58,207 nt of DNA from Bryobacteraceae bacterium (GCA_025062235.1 JANXAE010000002.1:1-58207), one strand, 5' to 3'. Positions 40,875 through 50,766 are shown, counted from the stretch's first letter. The notes: a model not told the origin generated them from the letters alone. Made by a program: numbers and translations.

Positions 40875-42508
40875 GGGCGGGATTGTACCATGCCGCGCGG
40901 CGCGGCCAGCACGGCGCCCGAGAGCGGATCCCTGCGCAGCACCTCGAGCTTCATTGCCTCCACCAAGGCGACATCCTCGCCGACCAGCAAATAGTAGTCG
41001 TAATCGCCGCGCGGCCCGTCGCGCGTGACGTTCTCCAACCACTCCAGACGATACCGCTGGCGGTAGAAGTTCAGGCTCGGCTCGAACACCCAGCTCGCGC
41101 CGATCCGCACCCGCGGGCGAGGCGCAGCCGCCTCGCGTCGCCGGATGGTTTCCACCATCTCCCTGGTGCCGGCGTCGTAACGCCACTGCGCGTAATAGCT
41201 CGTGTCGAACTGCAGTGCGTACTGCACGCAGGCCAGTGCGAGAAAGGCCGCCAGCGGCGAGGAGGCCAGGCGGGTGAGCCGATTTCGCGCGGCGGCGGCG
41301 ACCGACAGGCCGAGCACCGTGACCAGCGGGATCCAGTAGATCGCGGTCCGATCCACGGGGTACTTCAGGCCGAAGAGATTCTTGAGCAGGAGCAAGATGC
41401 CCAAGCCGAGCCACGAAGTCATGCTCGCCAGCATGAGCAGGCACCGGTCGGGAGGCCAGCCTTCGACGGACCACTTCCCCATGCGCGCGAGACCCCAACC
41501 ACAGAGGACCGCTGCGATTCCGAGAACTGCGAGCGTCCACCAAGGGGCGACGGTCCAGAAGAAAACCTGAAGCGCGGAGGGCCTCTCCGGGGAGCGATAG
41601 CAGAACGAATAAAAGATCAGGCCTTGCAAGGTCTGCCGCAGTTCTTCCACTCCGAAATAAAAGGCCTCCCGTCGCGCCGTGCGCAGCGGCCAGGCCAGCA
41701 TGGCTGCGGCCAGCAGCAATCCCGGCAGCAGCAGGGAGCGGACCAGCTCGGCGAGGCGCCGGGCGGCCGGGGGCTTCGCGAGCGCCGTCAGTACGCAGAA
41801 GGCCCCGGCGAGAGCAGCGCCGGGCACGGCGAAGTTCAGGTTGGCGGCAACGGCGAGGGCCAGGCATACGGCGATCCATCGCCAACGCGCGCGAGAGGGC
41901 GCCGCAGCGGCCAGATCCCGCACCGCCCAGTAAAAGGCCCACCCGAAAAACGCGAGTGCCAACCCGTAGCCCCGAGCAGCCGACAGGAAATCGAGCAGGA
42001 AGGGATTCAGGCTCAGAGCAGCCACGGTCAGTGTGAACAGCCACGGCCGGGCAATCCAGCGTCGGGCGAACACGAACGCCCAAGCGAGGTACGCCCAGCC
42101 AGCAGCCACGCTGGGCAGCCGCAGGCTCAATTCCGAAAGGCCCAAAGTGGCCACCGCGGCCCGCGCCAGCCAGGTGAACAGCACGTGATTGTTGGCGTCG
42201 TAAACCCGCACCGGTACGTCGCCGCCCGCGAAGTGGTTGTACGTGAAAGCCTCGTCGGCGGTGATGGATTGGGTGGCGGCACGGTAGAGGTTGACCGCCC
42301 CCAGTCCCGCCAGCCAAAGCAGTGCGGCGGTTTCGAGGCCACCGGGCCACCGCGCGCGCCGGTAACGGTCTTGCGTGGGGGCGGCGCCTTCGTGCGCGAC
42401 CGCTCCCGAAACCGCCTCCGGCTGCCGAGTCCCGTTCACCTTTTCAGGGTTATCATAGAGGGTTCCCGCGGAGCGGTCCATGAAGGGAGTAGTGCTGGCG
42501 GGCGGCAC
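40871..42508 (-). CDS. polytopic membrane protein, GT39/ArnT-like glycosyltransferase
   Basis: Multiple TM segments; LYRAATQSITADEAFTYNHFAGG...YDANNHVLFTWLARAAVATLGLSELSLRLPSVAAG. Start uncertain (a later Met is possible). Confidence 0.7.
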   Translation of the reverse strand: MPPASTTPFMDRSAGTLYDNPEKVNGTRQPEAVSGAVAHEGAAPTQDRYRRARWPGGLETAALLWLAGLGAVNLYRAATQSITADEAFTYNHFAGGDVPVRVYDANNHVLFTWLARAAVATLGLSELSLRLPSVAAGWAYLAWAFVFARRWIARPWLFTLTVAALSLNPFLLDFLSAARGYGLALAFFGWAFYWAVRDLAAAAPSRARWRWIAVCLALAVAANLNFAVPGAALAGAFCVLTALAKPPAARRLAELVRSLLLPGLLLAAAMLAWPLRTARREAFYFGVEELRQTLQGLIFYSFCYRSPERPSALQVFFWTVAPWWTLAVLGIAAVLCGWGLARMGKWSVEGWPPDRCLLMLASMTSWLGLGILLLLKNLFGLKYPVDRTAIYWIPLVTVLGLSVAAAARNRLTRLASSPLAAFLALACVQYALQFDTSYYAQWRYDAGTREMVETIRRREAAAPRPRVRIGASWVFEPSLNFYRQRYRLEWLENVTRDGPRGDYDYYLLVGEDVALVEAMKLEVLRRDPLSGAVLAAPRGMVQSRP

Positions 42509-43250
42509 GGGGAGCAGGCTTTACCCGCTGACCAAAATTACCAACAAGCACCTGCTGCCGGTCTACGACAGGCCGATGATTTTCTATCCCATCGAGATGC
42601 TGGTCGAGGCTGGCATCCGCGACATCCTGATCGTGACCGGCGGGCGCAACGCGGGGGACTTCCTGCGCTTACTGGGTAACGGCAGGGAATTCGGACTGTC
42701 GCACTTGAACTACACTTATCAGGAGGGCGAGGGCGGCATCGCGGAGGCGCTCTCGCTGGCGGAACATTTCGCTGACGGCCAGAAGATCTGCGTGGTGCTG
42801 GGCGACAACCTGATCGAAGGCTCGATCCGGGGGGCCGTGGAGGAGTTTCGCCGACAGGAGCGTGGTGCGCGCATTCTGCTCAAGGAAGTGCCTGACGCCG
42901 AGCGCTTCGGCGTGGCCGAGATCCGCGGGGACCGCATCGTGCGCATCGAAGAGAAGCCCAGGCACCCCAAATCGCGCTACGCGGTCACCGGCATTTACAT
43001 GTACGACAATACGGTTTTCGACAAGATCCGCCGACTGGTGCCTTCGGCGCGCGGCGAGCTGGAGATCACCGACGTCAACAACATGTACATCGAGGAAGGG
43101 ACGATGACGTTCTCGTTCCTGGAAGGCTGGTGGACGGACGCGGGCACGTTCGATTCGCTGTTGCGCGCCGCGAACCTGGTGGCGGAGCAGCGGCGCAAGC
43201 AACGCGAGCAGGCGGCCGCGCGGCGGGAAGTCGTGCCCCAACAGCCATGA
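42480..43250 (+). CDS. rfbA: glucose-1-phosphate thymidylyltransferase (short RmlA type)
   Basis: MKGVVLAGGTGSRLYPLTKITNKHLLPVYDRPMIFYPIEMLVEAGIRDILIVTGG...WWTDAGTFDSLLRAAN. Confidence 0.93.
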   Translation: MKGVVLAGGTGSRLYPLTKITNKHLLPVYDRPMIFYPIEMLVEAGIRDILIVTGGRNAGDFLRLLGNGREFGLSHLNYTYQEGEGGIAEALSLAEHFADGQKICVVLGDNLIEGSIRGAVEEFRRQERGARILLKEVPDAERFGVAEIRGDRIVRIEEKPRHPKSRYAVTGIYMYDNTVFDKIRRLVPSARGELEITDVNNMYIEEGTMTFSFLEGWWTDAGTFDSLLRAANLVAEQRRKQREQAAARREVVPQQP

Positions 43251-43825
43251 GCGGACCTGCACTGAGCTGGGAAACGATCGCCGCGGACGGAGGATTGGAA
43301 CTTTGCCGTCCGTCTTGCCAGCGCGGCATCGGCCGCGTGATCTGCCGAACCGATGAAGCCGCCCTGATCGAAGGGGTCCGCGTGGCGCCGCTGGCCCTCT
43401 GGCCCGACGATCGCGGCTATTTCCTCGAGGTGGGGCGGGCGGGGCAGGCCCTGCTGGCGGCTTTCGCCCCGTCGCGTATCCAAGTCTCGGCGTCGCTGAG
43501 CTATCCCGGGGCGATCAAGGCCTTCCATTACCACCTCAGGCAGACCGACCTGTGGACGGTGGCGGCCGGCATGTTGCAGGTGGCGCTGGCGGACCTGCGC
43601 CGCGGCTCGCCTACCTTCGGGATGCGCAACACGTTGTACATCGGCGTCCTCCGACCGTGGCAGGTCCTGATCCCGCCCGGCGTGGCGCACGGCTACAAGG
43701 TGATCGGCGAGACGCCCGCTCTGCTGGTCTACGTCACGGATCGCTATTACGATCCCGACGATGAAGGCCGCCTGCCGTACGATGACGGCGGCATCAACTA
43801 TGACTGGGAGTTGCAGCACAAGTAA
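43247..43825 (+). CDS. dTDP-4-dehydrorhamnose 3,5-epimerase family protein
   Basis: ATGA overlap with rfbA; DDRGYFLEVGRAG...QVSASLSYPGAIKAFHYHLRQTDLWTVAAGMLQVALADLR...VLIPPGVAHGYKVIGE. Confidence 0.88.
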   Translation: MSGPALSWETIAADGGLELCRPSCQRGIGRVICRTDEAALIEGVRVAPLALWPDDRGYFLEVGRAGQALLAAFAPSRIQVSASLSYPGAIKAFHYHLRQTDLWTVAAGMLQVALADLRRGSPTFGMRNTLYIGVLRPWQVLIPPGVAHGYKVIGETPALLVYVTDRYYDPDDEGRLPYDDGGINYDWELQHK

Positions 43826-43840
43826 ACCGGGAGAGGGGAC

Positions 43841-44881
43841 GTGAAGCTGTTGGTCACCGGGGGCGCAGGTTTCATCGGTTCGGCCTTCGTGCGCATGATG
43901 ATCGGCGCCGGATGTGCGCGCGAACTGCTGGTCCTCGACAAGCTCACTTACGCAGGCAACCTCGAGAATCTGGCGCCGGTGGCCGGCGATCCGCGATACC
44001 GTTTCGTGCGTGGCGACATCTGCGACGCCACGCTGGTCGAGCATCTGCTCGAAGAGTTCCGGCCCGACGCCATCGTGCACTTCGCGGCCGAATCCCACGT
44101 GGACCGCAGCATTCTCTCGCCGGCTCCCGTCTTTGAGACCAACCTGCGGGGTACCTTCGTGCTGCTCGAGGCGGCGCGCAAGCACGGCCTGGGAGTGTTT
44201 CTGCACGTCTCGACCGACGAGGTCTACGGCAGCCTGCCCGAACCGCTGGAGGCGGACGAGAATTTCCCCTTGCGTCCCAGCAGCCCGTATTCGGCCAGCA
44301 AGGCCGGGGCCGACCTGCTCGTGCTCTCTTACTTCACGACGTACCGCGTGCCCGTGATCGTCACGCGCGCCTCGAACAACTACGGCCCGTACCAGTTTCC
44401 CGAAAAACTGATCCCGCTGATGATCGGGCATGCGATGGAGGACCGGCCGCTGCCGGTCTACGGAGACGGCGGCAACGTCCGCGACTGGCTCTACGTCGAG
44501 GATCACTGCCGCGCGCTGGCCCTCCTGCTCGAGAAGGGACGCACGGGCGAGATCTACAACGTGGGCGGCAACTGCGCACTGCCCAACCTGGAAGTCGTCC
44601 GCCGCATCCTGCGCATCACCGGGAAGCCCGAGAGCCTGATCCGCTTCGTGGCGGACCGCCCCGGCCACGACCGACGCTATGCGATCTCCAGCCGCAAGAT
44701 TCAGCAGGAGATCGGCTGGCGGCCCGAGACGGATTTCGAGGAGGGACTTCGCCGCACGGTGGCATGGTATCGGGAGAACGCAGGGTGGGTTGCGCGCGTC
44801 CTCTCCGGCGAGTATCGGAGGTACTACGAGCAGAATTATCTCAACCGGGAAGCTGAAATCCGGAGGCTCGTCCGCTCCTGA
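43841..44881 (+). CDS. rfbB: dTDP-glucose 4,6-dehydratase
   Basis: VKLLVTGGAGFIGSAFVRMMI...HFAAESHVDRSI...STDEVYGSL...PYSASKAGADLLVLSYFTTYRVPVIVTRASNNYGPYQFPEKLIPLMI. Confidence 0.96.
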   Translation: MKLLVTGGAGFIGSAFVRMMIGAGCARELLVLDKLTYAGNLENLAPVAGDPRYRFVRGDICDATLVEHLLEEFRPDAIVHFAAESHVDRSILSPAPVFETNLRGTFVLLEAARKHGLGVFLHVSTDEVYGSLPEPLEADENFPLRPSSPYSASKAGADLLVLSYFTTYRVPVIVTRASNNYGPYQFPEKLIPLMIGHAMEDRPLPVYGDGGNVRDWLYVEDHCRALALLLEKGRTGEIYNVGGNCALPNLEVVRRILRITGKPESLIRFVADRPGHDRRYAISSRKIQQEIGWRPETDFEEGLRRTVAWYRENAGWVARVLSGEYRRYYEQNYLNREAEIRRLVRS

Positions 44882-44886
44882 CGTCC

Positions 44887-45951
44887 ATGCGCGTGGCGCT
44901 CGATGCCACCCCGCTGACGCTGTCGAGCGGTGGGCTGCGCCGCTACGTGGAGGAGCTGGCGCGCGCCCTGGCGGCGAGCTTCCCGGAAGACCAGTACTGG
45001 CTCGTCTCCGACCAGCCGTTCCGTCCCCTTTCCGCCCCCGGCAATCTTCGGTGCGGAAGGCCGCCCTCCGGTGGGATCGCGCGTCGCTGGTGGCTCGCGG
45101 GCCTGCCCCGTGAACTCGAACAAGTCGGCGCAGATTTGTTCCATGGGACGAACTTCGAGGTTCCCTGGCGGGGCCGGACGCCGGCCGTGCTCACGGTGCA
45201 CGATCTCTCTCCTTGGCTGGAGGTTCGCTGGCAGCCTTCAGCCAGCCGCGTGCGCCGCCGGACCCCATGGCTGATCCGCATGGGCCGCGCGGAATTGATT
45301 CTCACCCATACCGAAGCGGTGCGCCGCCAGGTGCTGGACCGTTTCCGGCTCCCCCCGTCGCGAGTCATCGCAGTGCCGCTGGCAGCCGCGGCGTTGTTCC
45401 GCCCGGTGGAGGTACCGCCCGTCCGGCGGCCGTATTTCCTCTTTGCGGGGACGCTCGAGCCCCGCAAGAACCTGCCCATGCTCATCGAGGCCTTTCGCGA
45501 GGTGCGGAGGCGGCACGACGTGGACCTGGTCCTTGCGGGCCGCAAACGGGAGGACTGCCCGCGGTTGCCGCCGTGCGAAGGTCTCCGGTGGGTGGGCGAG
45601 GTCACGGACGAAGAATTGCGCACGTTGTACTGCGGGGCGCTGGCGTGCGTGTATCCTTCCCTGTACGAGGGCTTCGGCTTGCCGGCGCTGGAAGCGATGC
45701 AGTGCGGTGCCGCGGTGATTGCCTCGCGCGATCCGGCGATCGCGGAAGTGACCGGGGATGCGGCGTGGCTGTTGGACCCGACCGACGCGCGAGCCTGGGC
45801 GGAAGCCATGCTCGCGCTCCTCGAGCGCCCGGACCGGCGCGCGGCCTGGCGCGAGCGGGCGCTGCGCCGTGCGGCTGGGTTCAACTGGGAAACTACGGCG
45901 CGCCTGACGCGCGAAGCCTATGTCGAGGCCTTGCGGAGACGCGCGGGGTAG
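44887..45951 (+). CDS. glycosyltransferase family 4 (GT1-type)
   Basis: MRVALDATPLTLSSGGLRRYVEELARAL...FAGTLEPRKNLPMLIEAFREV...VYPSLYEGFGLPALEAMQCGAAVIASRDPAIAEVTGDAAWLLDP. Confidence 0.93.
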   Translation: MRVALDATPLTLSSGGLRRYVEELARALAASFPEDQYWLVSDQPFRPLSAPGNLRCGRPPSGGIARRWWLAGLPRELEQVGADLFHGTNFEVPWRGRTPAVLTVHDLSPWLEVRWQPSASRVRRRTPWLIRMGRAELILTHTEAVRRQVLDRFRLPPSRVIAVPLAAAALFRPVEVPPVRRPYFLFAGTLEPRKNLPMLIEAFREVRRRHDVDLVLAGRKREDCPRLPPCEGLRWVGEVTDEELRTLYCGALACVYPSLYEGFGLPALEAMQCGAAVIASRDPAIAEVTGDAAWLLDPTDARAWAEAMLALLERPDRRAAWRERALRRAAGFNWETTARLTREAYVEALRRRAG

Positions 45952-47128
45952 GCCGCGTGCCCTGGTGCTCAGCCCGGAGGCTCCTTATCCCCCGGTGGGC
46001 GGCGGCGCGCTGCGAACGGCCTCCGTGCTGGAGCACCTGAGAAGCCGCTACGAGGTGGATCTTCTCCTCTTCCGCGAACCGGGCCAGCCGGATCCGCGCG
46101 CGGCGCTCCCGAGAGCGGGCTTCCGGCGCGTCCTGGTGCTCGATCTGCCCCCGCACGCGCATCATTGGGCGGCGCGTCTCGTCCGCAACCTGCGGCGCAT
46201 GCTGCGCGGGCGGCCCCCGCTGAACGACCGCTTCGACGGCTTCGCCGGCACGATCGCCCGTTGGGTGCAAGGCCACCACTACGAGCTGGCGCTCATCGAG
46301 CACTTCTGGTGTGCGCGCTACGCGGAAACCTTGCGCGCCGTCGCGCGGCGGCTGGTGCTGGACATGCACAACGTGGAATCGGAGCTGTACCGCCGACTGG
46401 CCGAGAGCGAGCGGCCGCCGCTGCGTCCTGTTTTCCGCCGCTTCCAACGCTGCCTGTTGCGTTTGGAACAACGCTGGTTGCCTGCCTTCGACCTTGTCCT
46501 TGCGGCCTCGCCCGAAGACGCGGCGCGGGTGCGCGTGCTCGCGCCCTCGGTTGGGGTTCAGGTTTACCCGAACGCAATCCCCGTCTCGCCCATGCCCACG
46601 CTGCCCGAGCAGGAGATGGTGGCCTTCTCGGGCAACCTCGAATACCAGCCCAATCTGGGTGCTGTGCGCTTCTTCCGCCGCAAGATTTGGCCGGTGTTGC
46701 GCAAGAAGCGCCCGCGACTGGTCTGGAGGGTGATCGGCAAGAACCCCCACGCCGTGGCCGGGGAGCTGCGCGGCGACCCGCGCATCGAGCTGGTCGGACC
46801 GGTGGAGGATGCCATCCTGGCGCTCGCTCCGGCGCGGGTGGTGGTCGTGCCGTTGCTCGCAGCCAGCGGCACGCGCTTCAAGATCCTCGAGGCATGGGCG
46901 GCCGGACGTGCGGTCGTCTCGACGACCTTGGGAGCGGAAGGACTTGGCGCCCGCGACGGCGAGCACTTGGTTCTGGCCGACGATCCGGAAACCTTTGCCC
47001 AAGCGGTCCTGGACCTGCTCGATTCGGCAGAACGTCGCACCGCACTGGGGCGTGCAGGGCGGGATCTCTACCTTCGCTGCTTCAGTTGGCCCGCTGCCTG
47101 GCGCTACCTGACAGAGGCCGGTTTCTGA
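45920..47128 (+). CDS. glycosyltransferase
   Basis: LVLSPEAPYPPVGGGALRTASVLEHLRSRYEVDLLLF...VDMHNVESELYRRL-like...VAFSGNLEYQPNLGAVRFFRRKIWPVLR...VVVPLLAASGTRFKILEAWAAGRAVVSTTLGAEGL. Confidence 0.9.
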   Translation: MSRPCGDARGRPRALVLSPEAPYPPVGGGALRTASVLEHLRSRYEVDLLLFREPGQPDPRAALPRAGFRRVLVLDLPPHAHHWAARLVRNLRRMLRGRPPLNDRFDGFAGTIARWVQGHHYELALIEHFWCARYAETLRAVARRLVLDMHNVESELYRRLAESERPPLRPVFRRFQRCLLRLEQRWLPAFDLVLAASPEDAARVRVLAPSVGVQVYPNAIPVSPMPTLPEQEMVAFSGNLEYQPNLGAVRFFRRKIWPVLRKKRPRLVWRVIGKNPHAVAGELRGDPRIELVGPVEDAILALAPARVVVVPLLAASGTRFKILEAWAAGRAVVSTTLGAEGLGARDGEHLVLADDPETFAQAVLDLLDSAERRTALGRAGRDLYLRCFSWPAAWRYLTEAGF

Positions 47129-47447
47129 GCGGACCGCGCGTTGCTTCAGCCACGACCCCACCCGGCCCCGACGGGCCTCAGCCGCGCAGCGGACGCTTGC
47201 AAGAGACCGGCAGGCGCCGAGAGTCCGCTTCTTGCGTCCCGCCAGGCGCGCGGATCCGCATGGGTTCCCGAGAGTGTACCGCCTGCGGGCCGGGCATGCG
47301 CACGGGATCCGCGCAGCCCGCAAGGAGCGGTGACCGCCAACGAGTGCCGTCGCGCGAGCCGGGGCAGTGCCTAGGCGACGAGGCGTGCCGTGGGGACGGC
47401 CTTTGGCGCGGACCCAGGTCGGGCGCAAGCGGGGCCGGATACCGGCA

Positions 47448-47480
47448 TTGACGGCGGGCATTGCATGCAACTATGATCAT
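47448..47480 (+). promoter_or_regulatory. arsR promoter with embedded palindromes
   Basis: TTGACG (47448-47453) - 18 nt - TATGAT (47472-47477); palindromes TTGCATGCAA (47461-47470) and ATGATCAT (47473-47480). Confidence 0.6.
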
Positions 47481-47486
47481 TCTTCG

Positions 47487-47837
47487 ATGGATCGCGCGCG
47501 GCTGGCACGGCGTTTCCGGGCACTCGCGGATCCGAACCGCCTGCGCATCCTCGAACTGCTCTTGCGAGGCGAACGCTGCGGTTGCGAGATCCAGGTGGCG
47601 CTCGGCTTGACGCAATCGAACGTCTCCCGCCATCTGAGCTGTCTCAGGAACGCAGGCCTGATCGCCGAGGAGCGGCGCGGCCGCCGCGTGTTCTACCGCC
47701 TGGCGGCGGAGGGGCCCGGCTGCGATCCGCTGGTCGAATTCGTGCGCGCGGTGCTACGCGCCAAGCGGCCCCGCCGTGCAGCACAACCGGGCGCGGCCGT
47801 CCGTTTGCGCCGGTTGCGTCTTCGCCGGGGCTCGTAA
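47487..47837 (+). CDS. ArsR-family transcriptional regulator
   Basis: MDRARLARRFRALADPNRLRILELLLRGERCGCEIQVALGLTQSNVSRHLSCLRNAGLIAEERRGRRVFYRL. Confidence 0.95.
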   Translation: MDRARLARRFRALADPNRLRILELLLRGERCGCEIQVALGLTQSNVSRHLSCLRNAGLIAEERRGRRVFYRLAAEGPGCDPLVEFVRAVLRAKRPRRAAQPGAAVRLRRLRLRRGS

Positions 47838-47933
47838 TGACGGAAAGGCTTCTTTTCAGGTTCGGCCCCCGGCCTTAGACCCGGTCGCGGGCCAAAAGAA
47901 CCTGGCGCGGGCCGGGTTGCGGGAGGGCGCATC

Positions 47934-48986
47934 GTGATCGGCGAACTCGCATTGGCTGGCCTGAAAGCTCTCGAGGACTACGTCGCGACGCACGTGCTGA
48001 CTTGCCTGGTGCCAGCCTTTTTGCTCGCGGGCGGGATCGTGGCCTTCGTGCGTCGCGAAATGATTCTCGAGCATCTCGGCGAGCAGGCCAGCAAGTGGAA
48101 GAGCTTCCCGCTGGCGGCAGGCGCCAGTTTCTTCGTCGCCGCTTGTTCCTGTACGGTGATCCCGGTGGCCAGCGGGCTCTATTACGGCGGCGCCGGGATC
48201 GGTGCTGCGTTCATCGTGCTTTGGGTGGCGCCAGCGACGAACGTTCTCGCGCTGGTGTACACGGGCAGCGTGCTCGGTGCGGCGATGGTCGTCTCACGCA
48301 TTGCGGCGGCCCTGCTGGTGGCCCTCGCGGTGGGTGCGGTGATGTCGGCCGCGTTCCGGCAGGAGGCTTCGCAACCGGGAGCTGCCGCTGCGCAGTCGGC
48401 GGGCGGCCCCGTCATTGCGCGCGAACGGATGGTGCTGCTGGGCCTGGTGCTGGTTTCGCTGCTAGCGCCCAATTACGTGGTGCGCACGGGCGCCTACCTT
48501 TACAAGGTTCTGGTCTGGGCCGCGCTGATGGCGGTGGTCGCGGTGTATGCGCTGCGCACGACGCCGCGTGCGGAAATCGGCGCCTGGCTGCGCGAGACCT
48601 GGTGGTTCGTGCGCATCATCTTTCCCCTGCTTCTGGCCGGCGTGTTCGTGGTGGGGGTGATCGGCAGGCTGCTCCCCGCAGAGTGGATCCGTGTCTGGCT
48701 GGGCGGGGGAAGCCTGCGGGCCTCGTTCCTTGCCACCCTGATCGGCGCCGTCAGCTACTTCGCCACCATGACAGAGGCGCCGTTCGTGGACACGCTCATG
48801 AAGCTGGGGATGGGACCGGGCCCGGCGCTGGCGCTGCTGCTGACCGGCCCCGGCCTGAGCCTGCCCAACTGGCTCGCCATCGCGCGCGTCTTCGGCATGC
48901 GCAAGGCTGCGGTCTACGTGGGAACGATCCTTGTGCTGGGCACGGTGGTGGGTTGGTTTTTCGGAAACTTCGTCCTGACGAGGTGA
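47934..48986 (+). CDS. ArsP/DUF318-type permease
   Basis: 350 aa polytopic; AACSCTVIPVASGLYYGGAGIGAAFIVLWVAPATNVLAL; second half MTEAPFVDTLMKLGMGPGPALALLLTGPGLSLPNWLAI. Confidence 0.9.
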   Translation: MIGELALAGLKALEDYVATHVLTCLVPAFLLAGGIVAFVRREMILEHLGEQASKWKSFPLAAGASFFVAACSCTVIPVASGLYYGGAGIGAAFIVLWVAPATNVLALVYTGSVLGAAMVVSRIAAALLVALAVGAVMSAAFRQEASQPGAAAAQSAGGPVIARERMVLLGLVLVSLLAPNYVVRTGAYLYKVLVWAALMAVVAVYALRTTPRAEIGAWLRETWWFVRIIFPLLLAGVFVVGVIGRLLPAEWIRVWLGGGSLRASFLATLIGAVSYFATMTEAPFVDTLMKLGMGPGPALALLLTGPGLSLPNWLAIARVFGMRKAAVYVGTILVLGTVVGWFFGNFVLTR

Positions 48987-48990
48987 GGCG

Positions 48991-49242
48991 ATGAAGATTC
49001 AGGTGGCAGGGCCTGGCTGCGCGCGCTGCCAGGCGACCGAGCGCAATGTGATCAACGCCTGCGCGGAGCTGGATCTTGCCGCGGACATTTCTCACCTCCG
49101 CGACCCGCGGGAATACGCTGCCCTGGGCGTGCGGGTGACGCCTGCGGTCATCGTGGATGGCAAGATTCTGGTCTCGGGCAAGGTGCCCACGGTCGAAGAA
49201 CTGAAGACGATGCTGGCGGCGCTCCGGCAGGCCGGAACATAA
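48991..49242 (+). CDS. small thioredoxin-like redox-active disulfide protein
   Basis: MKIQVAGPGCARCQATERNVINACAELDLAADISHLRDPREYAALGVRVTPAVIVDGKILVSGKVPTVEELKTML; CARC active site, cis-Pro TPAVIVDG. Confidence 0.95.
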   Translation: MKIQVAGPGCARCQATERNVINACAELDLAADISHLRDPREYAALGVRVTPAVIVDGKILVSGKVPTVEELKTMLAALRQAGT

Positions 49243-50766
49243 TCAAGCAGAAACGTTCGACCACTGGATGCCCAGCTTGGCCAGCGCGTACCCGACCTCT
49301 TTCAGATAGTCCCCGTAGCAGCTCATCCAGTGGAAACCGGGCATCTCGCGCACCAGCCGGGCAAGATCGCCCTCGACGGAGACGTCCACCTGGCTGCGGC
49401 AGATGTCGAGGAAGGGAACGTCCACGATCTGGCCCCGGAAGCCGAGCCAGCGGCGAAAGTTGAAATCGGGAATCAGGTTGCTCATGACGGCGCCCTTGCG
49501 CATCTCGACCTTGGGCGCCGCTCCATAGTCCGATTCGAAGTGCGTGAGGATGCGCACCGGTTCGAGCGTCTTGCCGTCCATCTTGCGCGGCGCGGTGCAA
49601 TGTGCGATGGTAACGACGCCATCGTGCGGCCAGGTGGGGTCGTTCAGGAACACGGGCTTGCCCGAGATGTAGCGCAGCAGGATACCGGCGGGGATGACCA
49701 CGAAATCCGATTCGCAGAAGGCCATGTACCCGGCGTCGTTGAGCACCGACAGCGGCATGCAGGCGGTCGTCTCCGCCAGCGGCATGATCGTGCTCATGCA
49801 TTCGTTGATGGTGATGGCGTCAGTACGGGCCTCGTCCAGCAGATCGTGGAAGATCTCGTTGAGCACGAAGGCGTTGAGCACGAACTTCCTGTCGGTTTCC
49901 AACCGCGTGCCGTCCTGCCGGAGGTACTCTTCGGCTGCGCTGTGGGCCCGCCGCAGAAACGCCTGGTTCGAGCGCGCCCGCTGGATCCGCTCGCCGAGAA
50001 CCCGGTAGGGAACCGTGACGATGTCGAGCTGGAAGATCTCGCGCGAGCGTTGCGGCGCAAGCATGCCGCCGGCGCCCCAGCCGCCGGGGCCGCCCACGGC
50101 CACAATGCGCTTGCCCAGCGTGTTCTTCAGCGCAGCGAGCGCACGCAGGCGCCAGAGCAGCTCGCCGTAGCTGTCCACGACCACGTCGTCCACGTCCATG
50201 TTGGGCTGGCCGTAATGGTCCACGGTCTTGCGCAGGAAGCGTGGGTGCGCGATCTCGTACCACAGGTAGACGGGCCCCGAGCGGTGCCGCACGAACATGA
50301 GGTTCCAACGGCGGGCCCTGGCCAGGGCCTCGAGCGCGCCCAGCGGGCCGCTGGCGGCGAACATGATGGTCGCGTCGTAGCTGCCGCGCGCGAGTGCCTC
50401 CGCCTCGGCCGCGCTGCGCGCCTCGGCCAGAGGCAGCAGCTCGAGCGGGAACTCCGCCTGGTTCGCCATGGCGGCCAGTTCCCGTCCGATCCGTTCCTTT
50501 TCCGCAGCCACGTCGGCCTCGGTGTGCAAGCCTCCCCATGGGCGCCAGCTCGAGGCTTCGCGGCGCTGGGAAAGCGAGTAGATCAGAACGGGTTGCACCT
50601 TCAGCGCCAGGCGGACGGGCTGCTGGCGCGCGGGCTCGGCGCCTCGCGCGCCGCGGCTCCCCGCGGTAGAGAGGGCGAATGGGACGGCTGCCAGAGTGCC
50701 CAAGAACTGACGCCGATTGGTTGCTGCGCATCCGCGACAGCCGGCGGAAACCAGCGGGCAGGACAT
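49243..50766 (-). CDS. Tat-exported protein resembling sugar (L-fucose/arabinose) isomerases
   Basis: TNRRQFLGTLAAVPFALSTA signal; ...AFVLNEIFHDLLDEARTDAITINECMSTIMPLAETTACMPLSVLNDAGYMAFCESDFVVIPAGILLRYISGKPVFLNDPTWPHDGVVTIAHCTAPRKM. Confidence 0.75.
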   Translation of the reverse strand: MSCPLVSAGCRGCAATNRRQFLGTLAAVPFALSTAGSRGARGAEPARQQPVRLALKVQPVLIYSLSQRREASSWRPWGGLHTEADVAAEKERIGRELAAMANQAEFPLELLPLAEARSAAEAEALARGSYDATIMFAASGPLGALEALARARRWNLMFVRHRSGPVYLWYEIAHPRFLRKTVDHYGQPNMDVDDVVVDSYGELLWRLRALAALKNTLGKRIVAVGGPGGWGAGGMLAPQRSREIFQLDIVTVPYRVLGERIQRARSNQAFLRRAHSAAEEYLRQDGTRLETDRKFVLNAFVLNEIFHDLLDEARTDAITINECMSTIMPLAETTACMPLSVLNDAGYMAFCESDFVVIPAGILLRYISGKPVFLNDPTWPHDGVVTIAHCTAPRKMDGKTLEPVRILTHFESDYGAAPKVEMRKGAVMSNLIPDFNFRRWLGFRGQIVDVPFLDICRSQVDVSVEGDLARLVREMPGFHWMSCYGDYLKEVGYALAKLGIQWSNVSA

